DNA from: Alphaproteobacteria bacterium
GTDB taxonomy: Bacteria; Pseudomonadota; Alphaproteobacteria; ATCC43930; CGMCC-115725
Direction: 5' to 3'
Length of the DNA stretch: 6,821 nucleotides
NCBI GenBank assembly: GCA_030040495.1
Contig: JASHTP010000555.1
Coordinates: 1 to 6,821 of the forward strand
The notes under the pieces were generated by a model, which was given only the letters and a program-made list of their open reading frames with translations, made no database searches and was not told where the DNA came from. The translations under genes and the position numbers were made by a program. Below, in pieces: positions 1 to 4,562 of the stretch; positions within the stretch are counted from its first letter, which is position 1, and the number at the start of each line of letters is the position of its first letter.

Positions 1-294
1 GCTCCGGCGCTCGCCGCCTCGCTGCTCGCCGAGCGGCCCTGGCTCGGCGCCGGGCGGGTGCGGCGCCTGGCGCAGAGCTATGGCAGCGACGCCGTCCGCC
101 TCCTCGGCGACGCCGCGCGGCCGGAGGATCTCGGCCAGGATTTCGGCGCCGGGCTCAGCGCGCGCGAGGTCGATTGGCTCGTCGCCCAGGAATGGGCCGC
201 GACCGCCGAGGATGTTCTGTGGCGCCGCAGCAAGCTCGGCCTCGTCCTGCCGCCGGCGGCGACGGCGGCGCTCGCCGCCTATCTCGCGCGCTGA
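1..294 (+). CDS. glpD: Glycerol-3-phosphate dehydrogenase, C-terminal part (5' end outside window)
   Basis: The frame is open from the first base and ends at a TGA at 292-294, giving the last 97 residues of a longer protein. The segment EVDWLVAQEW (residues 56-65), followed by AEDVLWRRSKLGL (69-81), is the hallmark of the C-terminal helical domain of aerobic FAD-dependent glycerol-3-phosphate dehydrogenase (GlpD). Family members run to roughly 500 residues, so about four fifths of the gene, including the FAD-binding domain, lies to the left. The enzyme oxidises sn-glycerol 3-phosphate to dihydroxyacetone phosphate at the inner face of the cytoplasmic membrane and passes electrons to quinone. 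This is known of the family; the FAD and substrate residues cannot be seen here. A short hairpin follows the stop codon. Identification is firm from the C-terminal motif; the upstream neighbours are unknown. Confidence 0.93.
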   Translation, partial: APALAASLLAERPWLGAGRVRRLAQSYGSDAVRLLGDAARPEDLGQDFGAGLSAREVDWLVAQEWAATAEDVLWRRSKLGLVLPPAATAALAAYLAR

Positions 295-307
295 AATCGC
301 GCTTGCC

Positions 308-325
308 GGGCGCGCCGTCGCGCCC
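308..325 (+). terminator. GC-rich hairpin after glpD, possible weak terminator
   Basis: A perfect 7-bp stem (GGGCGCG at 308-314 with CGCGCCC at 319-325) closes a 4-base loop, 13 bases past the glpD stop. No T-run follows, so it is not a classical intrinsic terminator. It could stabilise the mRNA 3' end, or lie within a transcript that reads on into the FMN reductase gene 38 bases later. Confidence 0.35.
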
Positions 326-363
326 TATGGCTTGGGCAAAACCGTGCCTCAGGAGGGGAGTTC

Positions 364-930
364 ATGGCTCAATCGCGTGTGGTGAAGACGCTCGGCATCT
401 CCGGCAGCCTGCGCAAGGCCTCGTTCAACAGCGCCGCCTTGCGCGCCGCCCAGGAGCTGGTGCCGGAAGGCCTGAGCCTGGAGATCGCCGACATCTCCGA
501 GCTTCCGCTCTACAACGACGATGTGCGCGCGGCGGGATATCCGGCGCCGGTGCAGCGCCTGCGCGAGCAGATCGCCGCCGCCGACGCGCTGCTCTTCGCC
601 ACGCCGGAATACAACTACTCCTTTTCGGGCGTGCTCAAGAACGCCATCGACTGGGCCTCGCGGCCGCCCGATCCGCCGGTGATCGGCAAGCCGGTGGCGG
701 TCATGGGCGCGACCCCGAGCCTGTGGGGCACGACGCGGGCGCAGTATCACCTGCGCCAATGCTTCGTCTTCCTCAACATGTTCCCGGTCAACAAGCCCGA
801 GGTGCTGATCGCCCAGGCGGGGAGCCGGTTCGACGCGCAAGGCAAGCTCACCGACCAGCCGACGCGCGACCTCATCGGCCAGCTGCTCGTCGCGCTGCGC
901 GACTGGACGCGGCGGCTCAATCCCGCATAG
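364..930 (+). CDS. NADPH-dependent FMN reductase, ChrR/YieF-like
   Basis: This 188-residue protein is a flavodoxin-like reductase of the NADPH-dependent FMN reductase family. Residues 11-22 (GISGSLRKASFN) form the loop that holds the FMN phosphate, and residues 81-86 (PEYNYS) followed by SGVLKNAIDW (88-97) form the flavin-contacting signature. Length and motifs resemble E. coli YieF/ChrR, which reduces quinones and, incidentally, chromate; azo-dye reduction is known in other relatives. The natural substrate cannot be read from the sequence. There is no signal peptide or membrane segment, so it should be cytosolic, probably dimeric or tetrameric like its relatives. The start is well supported: an AGGAGGGG ribosome site (351-358) sits five bases before the ATG. 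It lies 69 bp after glpD in the same direction and could share its transcript. Its stop is 3 bp from the end of the convergent dehydrogenase gene. Confidence 0.92.
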   Translation: MAQSRVVKTLGISGSLRKASFNSAALRAAQELVPEGLSLEIADISELPLYNDDVRAAGYPAPVQRLREQIAAADALLFATPEYNYSFSGVLKNAIDWASRPPDPPVIGKPVAVMGATPSLWGTTRAQYHLRQCFVFLNMFPVNKPEVLIAQAGSRFDAQGKLTDQPTRDLIGQLLVALRDWTRRLNPA

Positions 931-933
931 AGG

Positions 934-1920
934 CTAAGGCACCAGCACCGCGGCGCCTTCGATCTCGCCCTCGCGCAGCTGGCGCAGCGCCTCGTTGGCC
1001 TCGGCGAGCGGGAAGGGCACGGTCGTCGTGCGCACCGGCACCTGGGGCGCCAGCGCCAGGAACTCCTCGCCGTCGCGCCGCGTCAGATTGGCGACCGAGC
1101 GGACGACGCGCTCCTGCCACAGCAGGCGATAGGGGAAGGACGGGATGTCGCTCATATGGATGCCGGCGCAGACCACGGTGCCGCCCTTGGCGGTGGCCGC
1201 CAGCGCCGCCGGCACCAGCGCCCCCACCGGCGCGAAGATCAGCGCGGCGTCGAGCGGCTCGGGCGCGGGACGGTCCGAGCCGCCGGCCCAGAAGGCGCCG
1301 AGCCCGCGGGCGAAATCCTGGCCCGCCTTGTCGCCGGGCTTGGTGAAGGCATAGACCTTCTGGCCGAGATGGCGCGCCACCTGCACCGCGATGTGGGCGG
1401 CGGCGCCGAAGCCGTAGAGGCCGAGCCGCTCGGCCGGGCCGGCAAGCCGGAGCGCGCGATAGCCGATGAGCCCGGCGCAGAGCAGCGGCGCCGCCGCGAC
1501 GTCGTCATAGCCCGCGGGCAGCTTGAAGCAGTAGCGCGCGTCGGCGATCGCCAGCTCGGCATAGCCGCCATCGATCTGATAGCCGGTGAAGCGCGCCTCG
1601 GCGCAGAGATTCTCGCGCCCCGCGCGGCAATAGGCGCAGGTGCCGCAGGTCCAGCCGAGCCACGGCACGCCGACGCGGTCGCCTGGCTTCAGCCCGGTCA
1701 CGCCGGCGCCCAGCGCCTCGACCCTGCCGACGATCTCGTGGCCGGGGATCAGCGGCAGCTTCGGCCGGTCGAGCTCGCCATCGACGATGTGCAGGTCGGT
1801 GCGGCAGACGCCGCAGGCCCGCACCCGGATCGCCACCTGGCCGGCGCCGGGAACGCCGGCCTCCGCTCGCTCCTCGAGCCGAAGCGGCGTGCCGGCGGCG
1901 TCGAGGACCATGGCGCGCAT
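934..1920 (-). CDS. Zinc-dependent alcohol dehydrogenase family protein
   Basis: With the ATG at 1920 this is a 328-residue medium-chain dehydrogenase. The catalytic zinc ligands are recognisable as C39 (in ACGVCRTD, 35-42), H61-E62 (PGHE) and C148 (APLLCAG). The structural zinc site has all four cysteines, C92, C95, C98 and C106. The nucleotide loop is GFGAAAH (170-176), and the end of the second Rossmann strand reads YAFTKP (190-195), with no acidic residue where NAD-using enzymes carry Asp. I therefore infer a preference for NADP(H). The overall pattern fits the zinc-binding alcohol dehydrogenase subfamily I know as TIGR02822; the true alcohol or aldehyde is unknown. An upstream extension in the same frame reaches 2130, but its 70 residues look non-coding, so I place the start at the conserved MRAM. 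A second in-frame ATG lies at 1911. Neither has a clear ribosome site. It converges on the FMN reductase and diverges from the XRE regulator. Confidence 0.9.
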   Translation of the reverse strand: MRAMVLDAAGTPLRLEERAEAGVPGAGQVAIRVRACGVCRTDLHIVDGELDRPKLPLIPGHEIVGRVEALGAGVTGLKPGDRVGVPWLGWTCGTCAYCRAGRENLCAEARFTGYQIDGGYAELAIADARYCFKLPAGYDDVAAAPLLCAGLIGYRALRLAGPAERLGLYGFGAAAHIAVQVARHLGQKVYAFTKPGDKAGQDFARGLGAFWAGGSDRPAPEPLDAALIFAPVGALVPAALAATAKGGTVVCAGIHMSDIPSFPYRLLWQERVVRSVANLTRRDGEEFLALAPQVPVRTTTVPFPLAEANEALRQLREGEIEGAAVLVP

Positions 1921-1935
1921 GGCGCATGGTGCGCC
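1921..1935 (-). repeat. Inverted repeat abutting the alcohol dehydrogenase start codon
   Basis: GGCGCA (1921-1926) and TGCGCC (1930-1935) are perfect 6-bp arms around a 3-base spacer. The repeat sits immediately before the chosen ATG of the minus-strand dehydrogenase, where a ribosome site is expected and none is seen. In RNA it could fold into a tight hairpin at the initiation region; in DNA it could be a short operator. It also contains an out-of-frame ATG (1927-1925) seven bases ahead of the chosen start. Confidence 0.3.
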
Positions 1936-1997
1936 GCGAAGCGAGGCCTGTGCTCCCGCGCGGACGCAAGGCAGGCTTGCAGAAATGGCAAGTGAAT

Positions 1998-2008
1998 GAC
2001 AATTTGTC
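1998..2008. promoter_or_regulatory. Palindrome GACAA-T-TTGTC, candidate operator
   Basis: Two perfect 5-bp arms flank a single central base, in the AT-richer DNA about 80 bp upstream of the dehydrogenase start codon. The placement suits a regulator site for that gene. No known family is assigned, and an 11-base dyad can occur by chance. Confidence 0.25.
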
Positions 2009-2033
2009 GAGAGCCGGGGACCTCTAAGCACTA

Positions 2034-2045
2034 CCGTTTTAACGG
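2034..2045. promoter_or_regulatory. Palindrome CCGTT-TT-AACGG, candidate operator
   Basis: Two perfect 5-bp arms flank a 2-base spacer, about 36 bp from the GACAA dyad centre to centre. A run of T follows on the + strand (2047-2052), but at most four pairs could form in RNA, so I read it as a possible protein site and not a terminator. Confidence 0.25.
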
Positions 2046-2289
2046 CTTTTTTCAAGGTGTTACGATCCAGATACAATTCGTCCGGCGGGTCGATCACGGA
2101 CGGATAAAGCGTTTGCGATATCGCCGGCATCGGCTAGCATGCAATTAGGGGTGGTTCGACGCCCGAGGCGACTCTCGACTTCCGGCGCCATCCGTCCCGC
2201 CTGGGGGCCGTCGGGGCTTCATCAAAGCTTGAGGTCGCCGGAAGCGGCGCGGTGACGACGCCGCGCAGCCGGCAGCACGCCAGCCCTCG

Positions 2290-2326
2290 AAAAAAACAAA
2301 CCGATCCCCGCAGCGCGCGGGGATCG
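2290..2326 (-). terminator. Intrinsic terminator on the minus strand, with no gene assigned to it
   Basis: Reading the minus strand from 2326 leftward, a perfect 10-bp stem (arms 2317-2326 and 2302-2311, loop 2312-2316) is followed by G, three T, G and seven T (2301-2290). This is a textbook Rho-independent terminator. On the + strand the run is A, so it cannot end + strand transcripts in the normal way. No minus-strand gene lies just to its right; the nearest coding sequence there is the + strand regulator starting at 2381. It therefore implies a minus-strand RNA starting in or near the regulator's 5' region, or it serves to insulate the dehydrogenase from antisense transcription. Confidence 0.65.
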
Positions 2327-2350
2327 ATCGGGAACTGCCGCTACGGCTCA

Positions 2351-2376
2351 CAACCAATCATCGTAGGTTGCAAACC
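2351..2376. promoter_or_regulatory. Operator-like dyads just upstream of the XRE regulator
   Basis: CAACC (2351-2355) and GGTTG (2366-2370) form a dyad with a 10-base spacer. The overlapping GGTT-GCA-AACC (2366-2376) forms a second, tighter one. Both end within 5 to 10 bases of the regulator's ATG at 2381, so a protein bound here would block transcription or translation start. Cro/CI-type repressors often control their own genes in this way. That this is the regulator's own site is inference from position alone. Confidence 0.35.
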
Positions 2377-2380
2377 ACCA

Positions 2381-2797
2381 ATGATGCTCCAAAAGGACAA
2401 TGCGCCGCATCCGATCGACGTCTATGTCGGCGGACGCATGCGGCTGCGTCGCATCCAGCTCGGGCTGAGCCAGGGTGCGCTTGCCGGGAAGATCGGCGTC
2501 TCGTTCCAGGCGGTGCAGAAATACGAATCCGGGGACATTCGCATTTCCGCCAGCCGGCTCTACGACGTCGCCCAGGTGCTGCAGGTCTCGCCGGGCTTCT
2601 TCTTCGAAGGCTATCCCGACGGGCTGGTCGCCAAGAATCTGGCGCAGGAGGCCGCGCCGGAGATCAGCGAGACCTTCGACCGCCGCGAGATCATGTCGCT
2701 GATCCGCGGCTATTACGGCATCAAGGATCCGCAGCTCCAGGCCGATATCCTGCGGCTCATCGCCAAGCTCGGCAATCGCGAGGCGGAGGTCCAGTAG
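2381..2797 (+). CDS. XRE-family transcriptional regulator, PhrR/PraR-like
   Basis: This 138-residue protein carries a Cro/CI-type helix-turn-helix at about residues 20-72. SQGALAGKIG (30-39) is the second helix, SFQAVQKYESG (41-51) includes the recognition helix, and SRLYDVAQVL (58-67) follows. The opening HPIDVYVGGRMRLRR (10-24) is typical of a common alphaproteobacterial group that includes PhrR and PraR of rhizobia, which act in acid response and in control of adhesion or biofilm. Residues 98-133 form a C-terminal helical region with the family-like pattern IRGYYGIKDPQLQADILRLI (108-127). The frame stays open to a GTG at 2252, but that extension crosses the hairpin and A-run and looks non-coding, so I chose the ATG at 2381; one at 2384 is equally possible. 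There is no strong ribosome site. Its target genes are unknown; the divergent dehydrogenase is one candidate. A strong hairpin overlaps its stop codon. Confidence 0.88.
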   Translation: MMLQKDNAPHPIDVYVGGRMRLRRIQLGLSQGALAGKIGVSFQAVQKYESGDIRISASRLYDVAQVLQVSPGFFFEGYPDGLVAKNLAQEAAPEISETFDRREIMSLIRGYYGIKDPQLQADILRLIAKLGNREAEVQ

Positions 2798-2822
2798 CGG
2801 CGCTCCGCCCGGGAGCGCCGCT
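2796..2822 (+). terminator. Strong hairpin at the end of the XRE regulator gene
   Basis: A perfect 11-bp stem (2796-2806 with 2812-2822) closes a 5-base loop and begins within the TAG stop codon. Only a short T-run (2828-2830) follows, so it is a stable terminator-like structure without a full U-tract. It lies between two convergent genes and could serve both strands; the minus-strand gene ends at 2842. Confidence 0.6.
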
Positions 2823-2841
2823 GAGCGTTTGCCGCGCCGGC

Positions 2842-4017
2842 TCAGCTCGGGCCGCCGCGCATCGATGCCGGGTGGCCGGGCAGCTTCAGCGCGCCGGCCT
2901 TGACCAGCCGGTTGCCTTCGAGCCTGAGGATGGTGATGTCGCCATCCATGAAATTGCCGACATAGAGGTACTTGCCGTCGGGGCTGAAGGCGACGCCCTC
3001 GGCGAGGCCGCCGACCGGCGTCTCGGACACCTTGCGCACCTTCTTGCCGTCGATCTTGAGCAGCGAGACGTAGGAGTGCGGGTGGTAGTAGAACCGGTCG
3101 TGCGGCAGGTTCGCGCCGTTGAGGATGACTTCGACCGCGAAAGCGCCGGTCGGGCTGATGGCGAGGCCCTCGGGCCCGTCGCCGACCGCCACCTGGTCGA
3201 TGACGCGCGGCGGATCGGCCTCCATGTCGATGATCGCCGCGGTGTCGACCTGCCCGTCGGACGAGCCGGCGCCGCCATTGTTGCCGGCGATGGCGATCCT
3301 GCCGTTGGGCGTGATGGCGACGTTGTAGGGCCAGAGGCCGGTGGCCATGTCGTACTTGGTGTAGGTCACCTTCTGCCCGTCGATGGTGAGCAACGCCACC
3401 TTGTTGGCGGCGAACTTGGCGACGAGGGCGTGCTTGCCGTCGGGGCTGATGGCGACGGCGGAGGGCTGCTCCTTGCCGGGGCCGCCGCTGCTCACCGAGA
3501 CGCTGTCGATGAGCTTCACCTCCTTGCCGTTGATGGCGAGCACGCTCACCGTGTCGTCGGCGCGGTTGGCGACCAGCGCCAGGGTGCCGGCGCGGTTGAT
3601 CGCCATGCCCGAAGGCTGCTTGCCGATCTCGAGCGTGGCGATCTGCTTGGGCGGCGAGACCGAGAGGTCGACGACAAAGAGCTTGTTGTCGGGCACGCCC
3701 TTCCAGGCCTCGCCCTCCTTCACCCAGTCGAGCGAGTTGGCGACCAGCGCCAGCTTCTGGTCGGGGGTGATGGCGAGATTGACCGGCGGGCCGACCACCG
3801 TGTTTATCATCGGCAGATTGGCGATGATGCGCGGCTTGGTGCGGTTGGCGATGTCGATGATCGACAGCGTGTCCTTGCCGGGCGGATAGGTGACCGGCTT
3901 GCCGTCCACGAAGGCTTGCTTCTCGTCATTGCCGCTGATCAGCAGCTGCGCCTGGGCGGCGCCGGCAAAGCCGAGCAGCACCGCCGCGGCCGCCGCCGCG
4001 CGCCAGAAGGCCGTCAT
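2842..4017 (-). CDS. Secreted YVTN-type beta-propeller protein
   Basis: With the ATG at 4017 the product is 391 residues. A ribosome site GGGGGAGGAA (4030-4021) lies three bases upstream. Residues 1-23 form a Sec signal peptide, with W5-R6, a long Ala/Leu core and an AQA cleavage site before Q24, so the mature protein should be periplasmic or exported. The body has repeated blades marked by PVNLAITPDQKLALVANS (78-95), PSGMAINRAGTLALVANR (135-152), PSAVAISPDGKHALVA (185-200), PYNVAITPNGRIAIAGN (230-246), PEGLAISPTGAFAVEV (282-297) and AEGVAFSPDGKYLYVGNF (339-356). This is the pattern of YVTN/lactonase-like 7-bladed propellers. Such folds serve as scaffolds, sensors or hydrolases, and no catalytic set stands out here. 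The histidine-containing insert FYYHPHSY (309-316) is distinctive. It is divergent from the small HGDHFH protein gene, and its function is unknown. Confidence 0.87.
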   Translation of the reverse strand: MTAFWRAAAAAAVLLGFAGAAQAQLLISGNDEKQAFVDGKPVTYPPGKDTLSIIDIANRTKPRIIANLPMINTVVGPPVNLAITPDQKLALVANSLDWVKEGEAWKGVPDNKLFVVDLSVSPPKQIATLEIGKQPSGMAINRAGTLALVANRADDTVSVLAINGKEVKLIDSVSVSSGGPGKEQPSAVAISPDGKHALVAKFAANKVALLTIDGQKVTYTKYDMATGLWPYNVAITPNGRIAIAGNNGGAGSSDGQVDTAAIIDMEADPPRVIDQVAVGDGPEGLAISPTGAFAVEVILNGANLPHDRFYYHPHSYVSLLKIDGKKVRKVSETPVGGLAEGVAFSPDGKYLYVGNFMDGDITILRLEGNRLVKAGALKLPGHPASMRGGPS

Positions 4018-4062
4018 CGTTTCCTCCCCCTCGACCGAGCTTATTCCCCGGCAGTCTGCCAC

Positions 4063-4077
4063 GCCCCGGCCCGGGGC
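4063..4077. repeat. GC-rich palindrome between divergent genes
   Basis: GCCCCGG and CCGGGGC are perfect 7-bp arms around one base. A smaller dyad, GGCA-GTC-TGCC, lies beside it at 4050-4060. Both are in the 118-bp region shared by the beta-propeller gene and the divergent small gene, where a shared operator could sit. Chance is a real alternative in DNA this rich in G and C. Confidence 0.25.
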
Positions 4078-4099
4078 GCCATCGCCGCCGCAGCCGGGT

Positions 4100-4129
4100 T
4101 TGACGCGGGGCGCCGCGCCGCGCTTAGAT
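4100..4129 (+). promoter_or_regulatory. Candidate promoter for a leaderless mRNA
   Basis: TTGACG (4100-4105) matches five of six bases of the -35 consensus and the alphaproteobacterial form TTGACG. After 18 bases comes TTAGAT (4124-4129), preceded by GC so that GCTTAGAT resembles the Caulobacter-type -10 element. The ATG of the next gene begins seven bases past the -10, where transcription would be expected to start. No ribosome site precedes that ATG, which agrees with a leaderless transcript. Confidence 0.4.
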
Positions 4130-4135
4130 GCGCCG

Positions 4136-4480
4136 ATGCCGCCGAAGAAGAACCCGCTCGGTCTCAATCCGCTGCAGCTGCGCACCTTGACCCTGATGCA
4201 GGAGCTGGCGCGGCTGCCGGACCATAGCCGCCCCGCCGAGGAGCCGGGCGCGGTGCTGGTCTCGAACCTGCCGCAGCCGCATGGCGACCATTTCCATCTC
4301 GGCGAGGCGGTGGTGCTGACGCGCGACGCGAGCGGGCTCGGCAACGAGGCCGCCTGGGTCGCGCTCGAGCGCAAGGGCCTCATCAAGTCGATGTTCCCGC
4401 GCGCGGCGGTGCTGACCGCGGCCGGGCTCGCCTACGACACCGGCCTCGCCGGCTCTCTCCTCCACCGCGGCGATCACTAG
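4136..4480 (+). CDS. Conserved small protein of unknown function with HGDHFH motif
   Basis: This 114-residue protein looks like a conserved alphaproteobacterial family for which I know no name or function. It opens with a basic patch (MPPKKNPLGLNPLQLRTL, 1-18), followed by a helical stretch (18-27). The middle holds QPHGDHFHLGEAVV (47-60), in which H49, H52 and H54 with D51 could bind a metal. Then come WVALERKGL (74-82) and the closing AAVLTAAGLAYDTGL (90-104). The arrangement of a basic N-terminus, a short strand-like hydrophobic segment after the histidines and 'LxRKGL' resembles a small winged-helix-like layout, but this is only an impression. No signal peptide or membrane segment is visible, so it is probably cytosolic. 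The start is chosen because NPLGLNPLQL follows directly and no nearby in-frame ATG precedes it. No ribosome site is seen; a promoter ends six bases ahead. It converges on the HAD gene. Confidence 0.75.
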   Translation: MPPKKNPLGLNPLQLRTLTLMQELARLPDHSRPAEEPGAVLVSNLPQPHGDHFHLGEAVVLTRDASGLGNEAAWVALERKGLIKSMFPRAAVLTAAGLAYDTGLAGSLLHRGDH

Positions 4481-4481
4481 G

Positions 4482-4527
4482 CGAGCGCGAAGGCGCTCGT
4501 CCGAGGCGGCTTCGCTTCGGCGAAGCC
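4482..4527. terminator. Tandem hairpins between convergent genes, second with a TTCG loop
   Basis: The first stem pairs 4482-4488 with 4493-4499 (7 bp, loop GAAG). The second pairs 4508-4515 with 4520-4527 (8 bp, loop TTCG closed by C-G), which on the + strand is the unusually stable cUUCGg tetraloop. They begin one base after the stop of the small + strand gene and lie 35 bp beyond the end of the minus-strand HAD gene. No T-run is present on either strand. I read them as mRNA 3'-end structures or a two-way attenuator of read-through. Confidence 0.5.
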
Positions 4528-4562
4528 AGGGCAAACGCGGGAGCCGCACCGATGACCTTGGC

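Larger units (their letters stand above)
1936..2380. other. Gene-free divergent intergenic region with several dyads
   Basis: I see no credible gene in this stretch between the dehydrogenase and the regulator. It is less GC-rich than its surroundings, most clearly at about 1985-2130 and 2285-2380. It should hold the promoters of both flanking genes, yet I find no convincing -35/-10 pair for either. The best guess for the + strand is TTGCGA at 2113-2118 with TAGCAT 16 bases on, only four of six matches each. Small dyads are at 1998-2008 and 2034-2045, and CGTCCG (2079-2084) pairs with CGGACG (2097-2102). Farther right are the minus-strand terminator and the operator-like dyads listed separately. 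Short frames crossing the region have arginine- and proline-rich compositions typical of non-coding high-GC DNA. Confidence 0.6.

Noticed and set aside
1156..1995. Open frame on the + strand opposite the dehydrogenase
   Set aside because: It is a mirror of a gene that has all its zinc ligands; its own translation resembles no family I know.
2034..2052. Intrinsic terminator made of the CCGTT/AACGG dyad and the following T-run
   Set aside because: With a minimal loop only four base pairs form, too weak for termination; kept only as a possible operator.
2050..2055. TTGAAA (minus strand) as the dehydrogenase -35 box
   Set aside because: At 16-18 bases downstream the possible -10 sequences (TAGTGC, AGTGCT) are poor matches, so no promoter is claimed.
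1921..2130. 70-residue N-terminal extension of the dehydrogenase
   Set aside because: The family begins at about MRAMVLDAAG. The extension crosses AT-rich DNA with dyads and shows no targeting signal or conserved motif.
2145..2357. 70-codon minus-strand frame in the intergenic region
   Set aside because: The composition is Arg/Pro/Ser-rich, it spans the orphan terminator near its own start, and there is no family resemblance or ribosome site.
2252..2380. 43-residue N-terminal extension of the XRE regulator from a GTG
   Set aside because: It would translate through the terminator stem and A-run. The family core starts near HPIDVYVGGR, so a start at 2381 or 2384 fits better.
3976..4000. GCC-rich run looking like a simple repeat
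   Set aside because: It encodes the alanine core of the beta-propeller signal peptide and needs no other explanation.
2368..4227. A 619-codon open frame on the + strand, overlapping the regulator and opposite the beta-propeller gene
   Set aside because: It crosses two real genes and the hairpin between them, has a low-complexity composition, and is explained by GC bias.
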